Shown: positions 25,817 through 36,636 of the stretch, in pieces | Numbering within the stretch: the first letter of the stretch is position 1 | How the letters are laid out: each line of letters begins with the position of its first letter | Assembly: GCF_013403565.1 (NCBI RefSeq) | Contig: NZ_CP058627.1 | Span: 2,108,001 to 2,172,000 of the forward strand | Length of the DNA: 64,000 nucleotides | Direction of reading: 5' to 3' | Source of the DNA: Chitinibacter bivalviorum | GTDB taxonomy: Bacteria > Pseudomonadota > Gammaproteobacteria > Burkholderiales > Chitinibacteraceae | Made by a program: the position numbers and the translations under genes | Notes under the pieces: generated by a model | Seen by the model: only the letters and a program-made list of their open reading frames with translations | Told to the model about the DNA's origin: nothing | Database searches by the model: none

Positions 25817-27119
25817 AGATCACCTGTTCACAGTCTATTTTAGCCTGTGTCAGGATCCATTTCTCAATTACCACATGCCATTTACGAAGCAAATCCAAAG
25901 GTCTTCTCCGATAATGTTTTTCAGCAATTGCACTTGGCTTATGCCCCATAATTTGCGCAACAACTCCGGTGGGAGCTTCTACCCATTCAGCAAGTGTGCC
26001 AAAGCTCCGACGTAAACCATGCAACGTTAAATGAGGCAGCCCCGCATTTTCAAGAGCTCGATAATGCGCAGATGTTGGTTCAGTTAATTGTCCATTTGCA
26101 GAGGTTTTGCTACTAAAAACCCATCCATTTATCCGAGGCAATTGGGAAAGTATTGCTGCAAGATAAGGTGTTAATGGAATAGTCCTTGCACCTTCAACTT
26201 TGTCCCGAATAGTCAAACTATTCCATTGAAAATCGACATCGCTCCAGCGCAAGCCAACCAACTCACGTCTGCGCGCACCAGTTAGAAGCAACGCTTGCAA
26301 GTACGCGGAATGAATTGGATTACTCAAATGAATTACAGCGGAAAACCAAGCTTGCAATTGCTCGCTCTGCAAACAATCACCATCCTTTGCTTTCTTTGCA
26401 GGAACTTCTTCTTTCACTTGCCTGGCCTTGCATGCGCCAGAAGGAACCAACCCTGCATACTCTTCCATAGAGTCGCACCAATTCACAAAAACGGATAACA
26501 AACGAAATGCAAGTGCTGCCTGTGTTGGCCGAGCATCGGTCTCGGAAGCAAGCCAGGTTGAAATTTTATTGGCGCAAAGCTCGGTTAATTTTGTTTGTAA
26601 TAGAGGAGCAAGGGGTCCGGGCTCGGTTAATCCTTTCCCGCGGATCTTTTTTACTCCACCTGGATGAACTACTCGTTCGTGATCCCTGATATGCCAATCG
26701 CTCCACTTTTCACGCCTAGCTGCAAGGTACTTCGGCCAAACATCACCTAGGGTAATTTCAGCTCGACTCATTTCCAATTTACGCGCAGTCTGAGCCTTTA
26801 GCTTTGAAGCTTTTTCCTCTCTTGGATCTAAACCGGCATCAATTAAAGTCTGCAATCGCCTAGCCTCAGCAATTGCATCCCCAATGCTCCAAACACTTGG
26901 CGAGCCTATTGTTAGTCGAATAGATTTACCTGTTAATAACCGACTCTCCAAGACATACTTTTTGCTACCGCCAGGTGAGGCTTTCAAGCCAAACCCAGAG
27001 CAATCCGAGCTCCAAAGAAATGCTGACGCACTATCCACCGGACAGAAAAAATCAGCCACCCTCTTTGCAGTAAATGTAACTCTCCCCTTACTAGCCATAG
27101 ACGCACCGCTGTTTTTCAA
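25809..27119 (-). CDS. int: Tyrosine integrase of the P4/DUF4102 type
   Basis: This is a site-specific recombinase of 436 residues (429 if it starts at the ATG at 27098, MASKGRVTF). The N-terminal arm-binding DUF4102-type domain (FGLKASPGGSKKYVLESRL) is followed by the core-binding domain and the catalytic domain. The catalytic set is complete: Arg near 283 (LTGARRREL), Lys 308 (KVEGART), His367-x-x-Arg370 (LHGLRRSF), His393 (MGHKPS) and Tyr403 (KHYRRRP). Enzymes of this group usually insert at tRNA 3' ends, which agrees with the att repeats in tRNA-His. The gene reads away from attR. Confidence 0.95.
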   Translation of the reverse strand: MKNSGASMASKGRVTFTAKRVADFFCPVDSASAFLWSSDCSGFGLKASPGGSKKYVLESRLLTGKSIRLTIGSPSVWSIGDAIAEARRLQTLIDAGLDPREEKASKLKAQTARKLEMSRAEITLGDVWPKYLAARREKWSDWHIRDHERVVHPGGVKKIRGKGLTEPGPLAPLLQTKLTELCANKISTWLASETDARPTQAALAFRLLSVFVNWCDSMEEYAGLVPSGACKARQVKEEVPAKKAKDGDCLQSEQLQAWFSAVIHLSNPIHSAYLQALLLTGARRRELVGLRWSDVDFQWNSLTIRDKVEGARTIPLTPYLAAILSQLPRINGWVFSSKTSANGQLTEPTSAHYRALENAGLPHLTLHGLRRSFGTLAEWVEAPTGVVAQIMGHKPSAIAEKHYRRRPLDLLRKWHVVIEKWILTQAKIDCEQVIYD

Positions 27120-27137
27120 AGTTATTAACCATCATAT

Positions 27138-27157
27138 CAGTAGGCGGATAGTAGGCA
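27138..27157 (+). promoter_or_regulatory. Putative integrase arm-type sites, right end
   Basis: CAGTAGGCGGATAGTAGGCA matches 13133-13152 with two differences and in the same orientation. It lies in the int promoter region, so integrase binding here could also repress int (inference). Confidence 0.6.
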
Positions 27158-27274
27158 AAACTAGTAAAAACAAATCAACAAAAAGGATACATCAACATGG
27201 CGGTTTAATTGATAAATAATTGATTTATATAAATATTTCAACAAAGATCAACACGAATAAACATCATTCAAATG

Positions 27275-27325
27275 GGATTGTGATTCCTGTTGTCGTGGGT
27301 TCGAGCCCCATCAGCCACCCCACAA
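27275..27325 (+). repeat. attR: 51-bp direct repeat, right copy
   Basis: Exact copy of 13028-13078. It represents the displaced original 3' half of tRNA-His and has no 5' half, so it is not a functional tRNA. Confidence 0.92.
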
Positions 27326-27333
27326 TAAGCACT

Positions 27334-27359
27334 AGCCCAGTCTTCGGACTGGGCTTTTT
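27334..27359 (+). terminator. Original tRNA-His terminator, now beyond attR
   Basis: AGCCCAGTC, loop TTCG, GACTGGGCT, then TTTT. It lies 8 bp after the right repeat on the chromosomal side, oriented with the tRNA genes 14 kb away, so it is most simply the terminator of the tRNA operon before insertion. Confidence 0.8.
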
Positions 27360-27442
27360 GCTTTTTACTGCGAAAAAATCAGCTCAGTTCCCGACTCCAC
27401 ATAAATACGCTCGGCATCAAAAAGATATCGAGCGAGTCTCAG

Positions 27443-28810
27443 CTAGGCAAATAGACTCAAATCACTGGCGTTGAAGTTACTCATCGTCGGCAATATTAAG
27501 TCTCGATCCGAATCGCTGGCGCCAAACCATTTGGCCAACTCCCATGCCAGCTGATCGGTGGCAAAGTGCGGAATAATGCGCCCCTGCCCAATATCAACCG
27601 GTCCATCAACAACGGGCTCAAGCAACGGCCCCCAGATTTTTCCGCCCTTTACCGCCCCACCCATCACCAGATGATGCCCACCCCAGCCATGGTCAGATCC
27701 ATCACCGTTGGATGACAAAGTACGGCCAAATTCGGAAGCGGTGAAGGTCGTTACATTGTTTTGCACGCTCATCGCGGTCAGTGCATTTTGAAATGCCAGC
27801 AAAGCGTCATTGATGCTCTTTAGTAAAACGGGATGCTTTTGCACCAAATCATCGTGCAAATCAAAGCCACCAATTTGCACCATAAAGACTTGCCGCTGAT
27901 TGCCCAGCGCACTGCGCGCCGCAATCATCCGTGCAACTGCCTTTAATTGATTACCTAGAGTGTCCGTCGGAAAGCCAGTAGCCTCGGGTATTCCTTTGTA
28001 AACATTAGCCAATGTATCTGAGGTAGATATACCCCTATTACAGATATCCGCATAGACATTCGCCATTTCATGATTTTGCTTTTGCGTCATCAGCGCCATC
28101 AGGTCATTACGAAAAGTATTGCTGCCAAAATTCCATTGGCTGCCACCCAATAGCTGCGTGGGGTTACTCCCTGTCCCAACTGCAAACGCGGAAGTTTGTT
28201 TACCACTCAAAAACACGCGTGAGCCGCCTGCCATAATGCAGGTCAAAGCTGAATTGGTATTGCTGCCCATGTATAGATCTGCAATACGACCGCCCCAACC
28301 TCGCCCCGCACCTTCCGCCGCACCCGAAAGCCAGACATTGGTTTGATCGTTGTGCGACATTAATTTTGGTGGCAATGGCACTCGATTGAATTTGTAATCA
28401 TCTTTACTGGTTGGCACCACCAGCGGGCCAATATTGCTAATCACGCCCAAAGTACCAGCATCAAAATAAGGTTTTAATCCAACCCACTGCGGTGCCAGCG
28501 CCATTTGCCGACCATTAGCATCGGGCGAGCCCAGCAAGGTGGCGCTTAAACTGCTTTGGCTCACCGCCAAGGATTGGCGGATCGCGGCGTATTTGGCGTA
28601 ATTGCCCGCATCGGCGGGGATTAAGACATTATGGCAATCGTTACCGCCCGCCATATAGACACAGACCAAGGCCTTGTAATCCGATGGCGCCGTTGCTGCA
28701 ACGGCCTCACCCAAAATGGATAAATTGAGTGCCAGAGGGGCTGCGACACCCGCAATACCCAAAGCGCCAGCGCGTCGCAAGAACTCACGGCGAGAGAGAT
28801 CATAATCCAT
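27443..28810 (-). CDS. DUF1501 family protein (Tat-exported)
   Basis: This is a 455-residue protein with a twin-arginine signal (SRREFLRRAGALGIAGVAAP) and the DUF1501 signatures YMAGGNDCHNVLIP and TASEFGRTLSSNGDGSDHGW, resembling the alkaline-phosphatase/sulfatase fold. Its partner DUF1800 gene ends 9 bp upstream; the pair is commonly found together in proteobacteria and planctomycetes. Biochemical role not established. Confidence 0.88.
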   Translation of the reverse strand: MDYDLSRREFLRRAGALGIAGVAAPLALNLSILGEAVAATAPSDYKALVCVYMAGGNDCHNVLIPADAGNYAKYAAIRQSLAVSQSSLSATLLGSPDANGRQMALAPQWVGLKPYFDAGTLGVISNIGPLVVPTSKDDYKFNRVPLPPKLMSHNDQTNVWLSGAAEGAGRGWGGRIADLYMGSNTNSALTCIMAGGSRVFLSGKQTSAFAVGTGSNPTQLLGGSQWNFGSNTFRNDLMALMTQKQNHEMANVYADICNRGISTSDTLANVYKGIPEATGFPTDTLGNQLKAVARMIAARSALGNQRQVFMVQIGGFDLHDDLVQKHPVLLKSINDALLAFQNALTAMSVQNNVTTFTASEFGRTLSSNGDGSDHGWGGHHLVMGGAVKGGKIWGPLLEPVVDGPVDIGQGRIIPHFATDQLAWELAKWFGASDSDRDLILPTMSNFNASDLSLFA

Positions 28811-28819
28811 GACTTTTCC

Positions 28820-30634
28820 TTATTTCAGCACTTGGGCATCAGGCGCCATCAGCACCATTAATATTGCTGCTTGTACGCGGTAGAGTAGCTTCTGCTGCAA
28901 CTTCGCTGGATCAGTATCACTCACCGAAAACTTAGCCAGACTATTGTTAATCAGCAGCTTAGTCGTCGCTGATAATTGCCCAGCGGCCAAGAGCAGATTG
29001 AGATGTTCGATTAAGGCATCGAGCTGCGTCGCCATTGCGACTTCCGCACTCAAATCCAAGCTTAAGCCCGTCGTCTTAAGGTCTGAGTGATATGCTTTAT
29101 TCGCATCCAGATAACTACGACGGGTAAACTGCGCCGCATCACTAAGCAAACTCTGATAAGTATTGGCCTGACTCAAAACAGTCTGCTCGCTCACAATTTG
29201 CAACTCTGGGGCGAGTTGATTGTTACTTGCCAAAGTGGTGTTGGGCGGTACATAACCAGGGCGGAAGAAATTAAAGACACTGGGCGCATCCAAAGGCCGC
29301 TGCCCAATATTATTCGCCCGAGTTAAGCGCCACTGCCCATCTGGACTGCTAAATTTGAAGGCGCGAAACAACGTCCCCACCCGCACCATAGGCTCAACAA
29401 CCTTGCCCGCAAAACCATCCGCAGCAGCGGGCATTTTTCGCGCTTCAGCATCAAGCAACACCGCACAAATGACCGCCCGTAAATCGCCACGAACGCCCAA
29501 ACCATTATTCGCAAAGCTGGCTGCAACCCGAGCCACATAAGCGGGAGAAGGGTTACTACACACAAAACGTTGAATCAATTGCTTGCCAATAAATGGCCCG
29601 ACATTGGGGTGATTAAACAAAGTATCGAGTGCGATTTTCAAAGAACTCGGGCCATCCGTTCCGGCCGGAATGGTCACACCCAAGAATTTCTTCTCCAACA
29701 ACGAATGACGCTTAGGATCATGCGACATGGGTTGACGCATCGGCTCTGCAGCAGGACTTGCGGAAGTAAAATCGAGCGGCGTAGACCAACCAGTAAACAC
29801 TCTGGCCAAATTACTAACGGTCTCGATTGAATAAGTTTCCAGCGGCTGACCTGATGCATCTTTTTTAATGCTGCCGTCTGCATTAAGTTCGTACAAACCT
29901 ATCGTAAAGAGCTGCATGACTTCGCGGGCATAGTTTTCATCGGGACGCCGACCCGTTTTAAGGTCTTCCTTTTGATTACCCAATGTCCCCAGCATCCGCC
30001 CCATGGGCACACTTAAAGTCACATCTTCCAAAAGTTGCCGGAAATTGCCAAAAGCCGACTTCTCCAGCAAATCCATATAGCCACACATGGCCTGCACTTT
30101 GATCGCCCCTGGAACATCTACACCCGAGTTATTGACGACAAATATTTCTGACAAAGCCAAAGCCATGCGCTGCCGTAATACATCGGGATAAGTTGCGATG
30201 CGCTTCCACAGGAGATTATCTATCTGCTCCCAAGAGACAGCGTATGAAGACGGGTCACTCGCTTTCAATGCAGTCGCTTCATCCCAGCGACTTTGTCCTT
30301 GCGGCATAGCCAATTGATCAATTAGCCATTTCTCCAAGCTTTGCGATATCACAACCTGACGATTCAAAGCATCGCCGCCAAAGCCTGCCTGCGCCAAAAA
30401 TCGCGCGGCCTCTGCGTGCGACCCAACCCGAGTTTCCGTTGCCAACACCGGCAAGGGCGCAACGGCAGTTCCCGTTGATGACGTTCCCGTGCCCGCCCCT
30501 GCTCCTGATGTGCCTCCACCCCCACCACAGGCGGACAAAGCCCCAGCCGCAAGACCAAGGGCAACTAGAGTTTCACCGCTGATTGCATTAAGGCGATTTT
30601 CTTCATCCAACCCAGACAACTTTGACATAGACAT
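28820..30634 (-). CDS. DUF1800 family lipoprotein
   Basis: This is a 604-residue protein. The N-terminus contains a lipobox-like LSACGGGGG after a hydrophobic stretch, then the DUF1800 body with RRPDENYAREVMQLFTIGLY and RFVCSNPSPAYVARVA. It is paired with the downstream DUF1501 gene in one transcript. Function unknown; exported or outer-membrane location is inferred from the signals. GGAACGGGG precedes the ATG. Confidence 0.85.
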   Translation of the reverse strand: MSMSKLSGLDEENRLNAISGETLVALGLAAGALSACGGGGGTSGAGAGTGTSSTGTAVAPLPVLATETRVGSHAEAARFLAQAGFGGDALNRQVVISQSLEKWLIDQLAMPQGQSRWDEATALKASDPSSYAVSWEQIDNLLWKRIATYPDVLRQRMALALSEIFVVNNSGVDVPGAIKVQAMCGYMDLLEKSAFGNFRQLLEDVTLSVPMGRMLGTLGNQKEDLKTGRRPDENYAREVMQLFTIGLYELNADGSIKKDASGQPLETYSIETVSNLARVFTGWSTPLDFTSASPAAEPMRQPMSHDPKRHSLLEKKFLGVTIPAGTDGPSSLKIALDTLFNHPNVGPFIGKQLIQRFVCSNPSPAYVARVAASFANNGLGVRGDLRAVICAVLLDAEARKMPAAADGFAGKVVEPMVRVGTLFRAFKFSSPDGQWRLTRANNIGQRPLDAPSVFNFFRPGYVPPNTTLASNNQLAPELQIVSEQTVLSQANTYQSLLSDAAQFTRRSYLDANKAYHSDLKTTGLSLDLSAEVAMATQLDALIEHLNLLLAAGQLSATTKLLINNSLAKFSVSDTDPAKLQQKLLYRVQAAILMVLMAPDAQVLK

Positions 30635-30893
30635 CCCCGTTCCAATCGCAGGCTGCGTTCAAAATACGCCCATCTGCAAATAATTAGCAATTGATTATAT
30701 TTCTCAATCCGATTGGCGGACAAAAGATAGTTTTATGAAAAAAAATGATTGTGATCCTTCCCACACACCAAGTTGAAAACACGGTGGCTGCGATAAACCG
30801 GCGCAACGCGCAAAAAGGTGATACACCACAATGCACAAGAGCAGCAAAAGCCAACGGTTTGCTATGTAGGTACGAGTTTTTATCATTCCCCCT

Positions 30894-30950
30894 CTTGAAA
30901 TAGAGTCCCCCCGCCCCTACCATTTAGCACTCAAGAGCAAAGAGTGCTAA
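30894..30950 (+). promoter_or_regulatory. groESL control region: sigma32-type promoter overlapping a CIRCE operator
   Basis: CTTGAAA (30894-30900) and CCCCTAC (30914-30920), 13 bp apart, fit a heat-shock sigma32 promoter. Directly after, TTAGCACTC (30924-30932), 9 bp, GAGTGCTAA (30942-30950) is a perfect CIRCE, the HrcA operator. This gives dual positive (sigma32) and negative (HrcA) control. The gap from 30635 to here shows nothing else. Confidence 0.9.
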
Positions 30951-31011
30951 AAGCCCTGAGCTCCACTCAAATTCTGTACGAAGATCGTTTTTACTTAGGA
31001 GTTTTAACACC

Positions 31012-31296
31012 ATGAAAATCCGTCCATTGCATGACCGTGTTGTGATCAAGCGCGTTGAAGCCGAAGAAAAAACTGCATCTGGCATTTTGCTGGCAGGCAG
31101 CGCAGCAGAAAAACCAGACATGGGTGAAGTGATTGCAGTTGGTGCCGGTAAAGTACTGGAAAATGGCAGCGTTCAAGCCCTGACGGTTAAAGTTGGCGAC
31201 AAAGTATTGCTCGGTAAATACGCACAAAGCGTGAAAATCGACGGCGAAGAATTGGTCGTTGTACGCGAAGAAGAAATTTTCGCGATTGTTGAATAA
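31012..31296 (+). CDS. groS: Co-chaperonin GroES
   Basis: This is the 94-residue lid of the chaperonin. [10 protein letters not shown], the mobile loop [14 protein letters not shown] and the C-terminal [12 protein letters not shown] are standard. TTAGGAG precedes the ATG. First gene of the groES-groEL operon, 61 bp after the CIRCE element. Confidence 0.98.
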   Translation: MKIRPLHDRVVIKRVEAEEKTASGILLAGSAAEKPDMGEVIAVGAGKVLENGSVQALTVKVGDKVLLGKYAQSVKIDGEELVVVREEEIFAIVE

Positions 31297-31381
31297 GACC
31301 TTGAGTAATTCCTAGATTTCGGTGGTTTGAGTGCTGGTCACACCAGCCCTGCCACACCAGATGAATAAATTGGAGAATTAA

Positions 31382-33022
<1,641 letters not shown>

Positions 33023-33043
33023 TTTGCCCTAGCGCAAACTCGA

Positions 33044-33074
33044 CGCCACTTGCAATGCAGGTGGCGTTTTTTTT
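33044..33074 (+). terminator. groESL terminator
   Basis: CGCCAC (33044-33049) pairs with GTGGCG (33061-33066), with TGCA/TGCA pairing inside the loop, followed by eight T's. Confidence 0.9.
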
Positions 33075-33142
33075 CGCTTGAACTCCTCCCTTACAATCGG
33101 TAGAGTAGATCGTCTTTTTTGAAAGTTTCCACTGAGGTTGTT

Positions 33143-34042
33143 GTGATATCAGCTCTGGCGGCTTTACTTGGCCCCGATACCGACATTTACCCTCATCAAC
33201 TCGAAGCGCAATACCCAAGGATTTTGGACCAGATTCTGGCTTATTGGGGTAGCGAACATTTAGAGCCCTACATCTCTGAATTAGCCGTTGATGAACGCGG
33301 GGATCGCCAAGGCTTTCCTCCTGAAGTCGCGTCTGAGCTATTTAACCTCTACCGCTTTCATTGCGCCCAGCATGCGCCTGCCAGCAAAAATGAACAGGCT
33401 TGGGAGCATGTCAAAGAGCTCGGCACAGGCCTGAGTTACGGTGATATTACGGTCAGCAAAGCTGACTTTTTTTCATCGGCCGAGCGCGGCAATACGATGC
33501 GGGTGCTGATGTACCTCAAATCGGGCATCGATATTAATAGCTGCGATGAGTATGGCAAAACGCCACTGATCTGGGCTGCGACTTTTTCCCACTTGCCGCT
33601 GGTTGGCCTACTGCTATCCAGAAATGCCTCGCCAGAGGCTTGCGATCTGGGCGGTTACACCGCGCTGCACTGGGCGGCGGCCAATGGGCACGAAGAAGCG
33701 CTTGAATTACTGCTAGAACACGGAGCTAAGATCGATGCCTGCAGCAAAGTCGGGATTACCCCACTAATGCAGGCCGCCGCACGTGGGCAGCGAGGTACAC
33801 TGCGCTTATTGCTGGAAGCTGGCGCACAAATCAATCTTGCAGATCAATCTGGCCAGACTGCGTTACTACATTCTTTGAAAAATAGTCACTATCGCGTTAC
33901 CGAAACCCTGCTGCAACAACGCGCCAGTGTCGATGCGATCGGACCCGAGCAAAAGACGGCGCTGGCCATTGGCCTGGCTCATAGCGACCCAGCCATTAGG
34001 CAGCTTTTTACCAAGCACCGCTTTGATATTCACCTGCATTAG
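33143..34042 (+). CDS. Ankyrin-repeat protein
   Basis: About 299 residues from the GTG at 33143, which has TGAGG five bases upstream; the frame also opens at a TTG at 33119. The N-terminal 110 residues have no known fold. From there about five ankyrin repeats follow (GKTPLIWAATFSHLPLVGLL, GYTALHWAAANGHEEALELL, GITPLMQAAARGQRGTLRLL and two weaker ones). It probably binds another protein; the partner is unknown. No signal peptide. Confidence 0.85.
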   Translation: MISALAALLGPDTDIYPHQLEAQYPRILDQILAYWGSEHLEPYISELAVDERGDRQGFPPEVASELFNLYRFHCAQHAPASKNEQAWEHVKELGTGLSYGDITVSKADFFSSAERGNTMRVLMYLKSGIDINSCDEYGKTPLIWAATFSHLPLVGLLLSRNASPEACDLGGYTALHWAAANGHEEALELLLEHGAKIDACSKVGITPLMQAAARGQRGTLRLLLEAGAQINLADQSGQTALLHSLKNSHYRVTETLLQQRASVDAIGPEQKTALAIGLAHSDPAIRQLFTKHRFDIHLH

Positions 34043-34047
34043 CCGCA

Positions 34048-34503
34048 CTATTTTTTCATCAGGCGAATATCACGTCGCGCTTCAGCTTGCACCCAGCGTA
34101 CCACTTCTTCTTCCGAACCGGGATGCAACGGGCTAATTTCCAAAGGTTTGCCATCGGCACTCATCGCTACCATCGTAAAATAGCAGCTATTGGTGTGGCG
34201 CTTGGTTTGCAAGCGAATGTCTTCCGCCACCACGCGGATGCCGATTTCCATCGAAGTGCGCCCGGTGTAATTGACGCTGGCAAGAAAATGGACGAGTTCA
34301 CCCACATGGATTGGTTGCTTAAAGGTGACTTGATCCACCGACAGTGTGACGGCGTAGGCGCCAGCGTAACGACTCGCACAGGCATAGGCCACTTGATCGA
34401 GTTGCTTGAGCAAAGCACCACCATGCACTTTGCCCGAGAAATTCGCCATATCTGGCGTCATCAATACCGTCATTGCCAATTGATGCCGAGGTAAGTCACT
34501 CAT
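34048..34503 (-). CDS. Acyl-CoA thioesterase, hot-dog fold (YciA/YbgC-like)
   Basis: This is a 151-residue hydrolase of acyl-CoA thioesters. NFSGKVHGGALLKQLDQVAY carries the conserved Asn/His/Gly region and the catalytic Asp of the family, and the C-terminal half shows RLQTKRHTNSCYFTMVA. It is tail to tail with the ankyrin gene (5 bp apart). Substrate range unknown. Confidence 0.88.
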   Translation of the reverse strand: MSDLPRHQLAMTVLMTPDMANFSGKVHGGALLKQLDQVAYACASRYAGAYAVTLSVDQVTFKQPIHVGELVHFLASVNYTGRTSMEIGIRVVAEDIRLQTKRHTNSCYFTMVAMSADGKPLEISPLHPGSEEEVVRWVQAEARRDIRLMKK

Positions 34504-34565
34504 ATACCCTCCAGTGGTATTTTGCTATCCATCATATTATTGATATCTTTCGGGGCAATACCAAT

Positions 34566-34590
34566 AAAAAACGGGGCTAAGCCCCGTTTT
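34566..34590 (-). terminator. lipA terminator
   Basis: AAAACGGGGC (34568-34577), TAA, GCCCCGTTTT (34581-34590); on the minus strand the stem is followed by further T's (TTTTTTATT). It lies about 20 bp after the lipA stop. Confidence 0.88.
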
Positions 34591-34612
34591 AACCACACGA
34601 TGATGCCAATCA

Positions 34613-35578
34613 TCATACGCCGGCGTTATGCGCCTGCTGATCTGCATGATAGCTAGAACGGACCATCGCGCCGACTGCAGCATGCTTAAAGCCCAGCTCA
34701 TACGCGCGTTTTTCGAAGGCCTTAAATTGATCTGGATGCACATAGCGCAGTACGGGCAAGTGGCCGTTTGAAGGCTGCAAGTACTGACCAATCGTGATCA
34801 TATCGATATCGTGCGCGCGCATGTCTTCCATCACTTGGTAGACTTCTTCATCCGTCTCGCCCAAGCCCACCATAATACCGGACTTCGTATTTACATGCGG
34901 GTACAGACGTTTGAATTCTTTCAGCAAATCCAGCGAGTGTTGATAATCCGAACCGGGTCGTGCTTGCTTGTAGAGGCGTGGCGCAGTTTCCAGATTGTGG
35001 TTCATTACATCCGGTAAAGCCTGCTGGAAAATATCGAGCGCAATATCCATCCGGCCACGGAAATCGGGCACCAGCACCTCGATTTGCGTCTCGGGACTTA
35101 GTTCGCGAGTTTTCTGAATGCATTCAACAAAGTGAGCAGCACCGCCGTCGCGCAAATCGTCACGATCAACCGAGGTAATCACGACGTATTTCAGTTTCAG
35201 CGCCGCAATCGTTTCGCCCAGATGGCGCGGTTCGTTTTCATCCAGTGGATTTGGGCGGCCATGGCCCACATCACAGAATGGACAACGACGGGTACAGATG
35301 TCGCCCATAATCATGAACGTCGCAGTTCCCTTGCCAAAACACTCGCCGATATTCGGGCAAGAGGCTTCTTCGCACACGGTATGCAGCTTTTGCTCACGCA
35401 GAATTTCTTTAATCTCGTAGAAGCGGCTGTTATGACTGGCGGCTTGCACGCGGATCCATTCTGGCTTTTTCAGCTTGGTTTCCAGTTGCACCACTTTGAT
35501 CGGAATACGTGCGGTTTTGGCTTCACCTTTCAGTTTGACGCCGACTTCTTTCGCTGGTGCTTTAGTTTGTTCTGTCAT
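34613..35578 (-). CDS. lipA: Lipoyl synthase
   Basis: This is a radical-SAM enzyme that inserts two sulfur atoms into octanoyl chains on lipoyl domains; it is 321 residues. It has the LipA auxiliary-cluster motif [12 protein letters not shown] and the radical-[11 protein letters not shown], with the C-terminal arginine-serine RSSYHAD that contacts the auxiliary cluster. It follows lipB, 43 bp away, on the same strand. Confidence 0.98.
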   Translation of the reverse strand: MTEQTKAPAKEVGVKLKGEAKTARIPIKVVQLETKLKKPEWIRVQAASHNSRFYEIKEILREQKLHTVCEEASCPNIGECFGKGTATFMIMGDICTRRCPFCDVGHGRPNPLDENEPRHLGETIAALKLKYVVITSVDRDDLRDGGAAHFVECIQKTRELSPETQIEVLVPDFRGRMDIALDIFQQALPDVMNHNLETAPRLYKQARPGSDYQHSLDLLKEFKRLYPHVNTKSGIMVGLGETDEEVYQVMEDMRAHDIDMITIGQYLQPSNGHLPVLRYVHPDQFKAFEKRAYELGFKHAAVGAMVRSSYHADQQAHNAGV

Positions 35579-35621
35579 GGTGTTCCCAATAACCGCATAG
35601 TTAATACGGTTAAAGCTTTGA

Positions 35622-36338
35622 TTAGTTTACGACTTTGAGTTGTCGGGCAATATGGTCGGCCATTTTAACGGCTAAACTCGCGGGTGTCTCGCTGATTCCG
35701 AAATCAGCCATCCGTGTTACTTGCAAACCTTGATAACCACAGGGGTTAATCAAGTTAAATGGCGCCAAATCCATGCTGACATTGAGCGCCAAACCGTGAT
35801 AGCAGCAACCATTCCGAATCCGCAATCCCAAGCTGGCAATTTTCGACTCGGTATATTCGTCTTTCACATACACACCGGGCGCATCAACTTTACCGTAGGC
35901 GCTAATCCCATGCTCAGCCAGAATACCGATCACACTGTTTTCCAGTTTACGCACCAGATCACGCACACCCAGTTTATGGCGGCGTAAGTCCAGCAACAGA
36001 TAAGCCACCAGCTGGCCGGGGCCGTGATAAGTCACCTGACCACCGCGATCAATCTGTACCACTGGAATATCACTACTGGCCAGAATGTGCTCGGCTTTCC
36101 CCGCCTGGCCTTGGGTAAAGACCGGCGGGTGTTCAAGCAGCCAGAGTTCATCCACCGTCTCGGCGTTTCGCTCCGCAGTGAAACGTTGCATCGCTTGCCA
36201 AGTTGGCTCGTAATCCATTTGCCCCAATTGGCGCACGCGCAACACATGCTCAAACGGCTCAATGGGTATATCTATGAAATCAAATTCAGAAATAGTCTGC
36301 AGCGCAATACCATGCAGGGTATCTTCAATAACGCCCAT
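35622..36338 (-). CDS. lipB: Octanoyl-ACP:protein N-octanoyltransferase
   Basis: This enzyme transfers octanoate from ACP to lipoyl domains, the step before Lip[17 protein letters not shown] holds the family His motif, KIASLGLRI the active-site Lys, and [12 protein letters not shown] the catalytic Cys. It is 238 residues; the first 20 or so extend past typical LipB, but the ATG overlaps the ybeD stop (TAATG), so that start is plausible; a downstream start is possible. Confidence 0.95.
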   Translation of the reverse strand: MGVIEDTLHGIALQTISEFDFIDIPIEPFEHVLRVRQLGQMDYEPTWQAMQRFTAERNAETVDELWLLEHPPVFTQGQAGKAEHILASSDIPVVQIDRGGQVTYHGPGQLVAYLLLDLRRHKLGVRDLVRKLENSVIGILAEHGISAYGKVDAPGVYVKDEYTESKIASLGLRIRNGCCYHGLALNVSMDLAPFNLINPCGYQGLQVTRMADFGISETPASLAVKMADHIARQLKVVN

Positions 36339-36634
36339 TACAGAACTCGCAACACCAGCGGATGAGCCCGCAGCGCTGCATCCAGTGCGTAGACCTGATC
36401 AACATGCTCAAACGTCACCATCAAAGTCGCCGACAAGTAGCTGCCCGCGCTCGAAGCTCGGATCGTGATGTGTTCTTCCAGAAACACCGGCATCAGTTCA
36501 CGCGTCACTAGCAAAACCGCTTCACGAAATTCGTGCTCGGCGATATTTTTTTGGCTGACCGCTTTGACAGGAATCAGTGCCGGAAAAGTCACCAGATCTT
36601 CGAGCTTTTGGTTAGGAATATCGATTAAAGCCAT
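36338..36634 (-). CDS. ybeD: DUF493/YbeD family protein
   Basis: This is a 98-residue protein of the YbeD family, a small ACT-like ferredoxin-fold protein conserved beside lipB in many proteobacteria. Internal features are [16 protein letters not shown] and [19 protein letters not shown]. It has been thought to be regulatory, but the role is not established. It overlaps lipB by one base and follows the aminotransferase by 2 bp. Confidence 0.92.
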   Translation of the reverse strand: MALIDIPNQKLEDLVTFPALIPVKAVSQKNIAEHEFREAVLLVTRELMPVFLEEHITIRASSAGSYLSATLMVTFEHVDQVYALDAALRAHPLVLRVL

Positions 36635-36636
36635 TG

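Larger units (their letters stand above)
13028..27325. mobile_element. Integrative element of about 14.2 kb in tRNA-His
   Basis: It is bounded by a 51-bp exact direct repeat of the tRNA-His 3' end. The tyrosine integrase gene lies beside the right repeat, and paired AGTAGGC motifs lie just inside both ends. The content is accessory: KAP NTPase, paralogous exported proteins (one broken), a nucleotidyltransferase operon, an AlpA-like regulator and long non-coding stretches. No conjugation, capsid or terminase gene is recognisable, so it is best described as a genomic island or a satellite-like or mobilisable element whose transfer route is unknown. Gene codon and base composition is more A+T-rich than the flanks, especially 18-20 kb and 25-27 kb. 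Confidence 0.9.

Noticed and set aside
27275..27325. Second tRNA-His gene
   Set aside because: Only the 3' half is present; there is no D arm or 5' acceptor strand, so it is the attR remnant.
30684..30923. 79-codon minus-strand frame before groESL
   Set aside because: It overlaps the sigma32/CIRCE control region and has no family signal.
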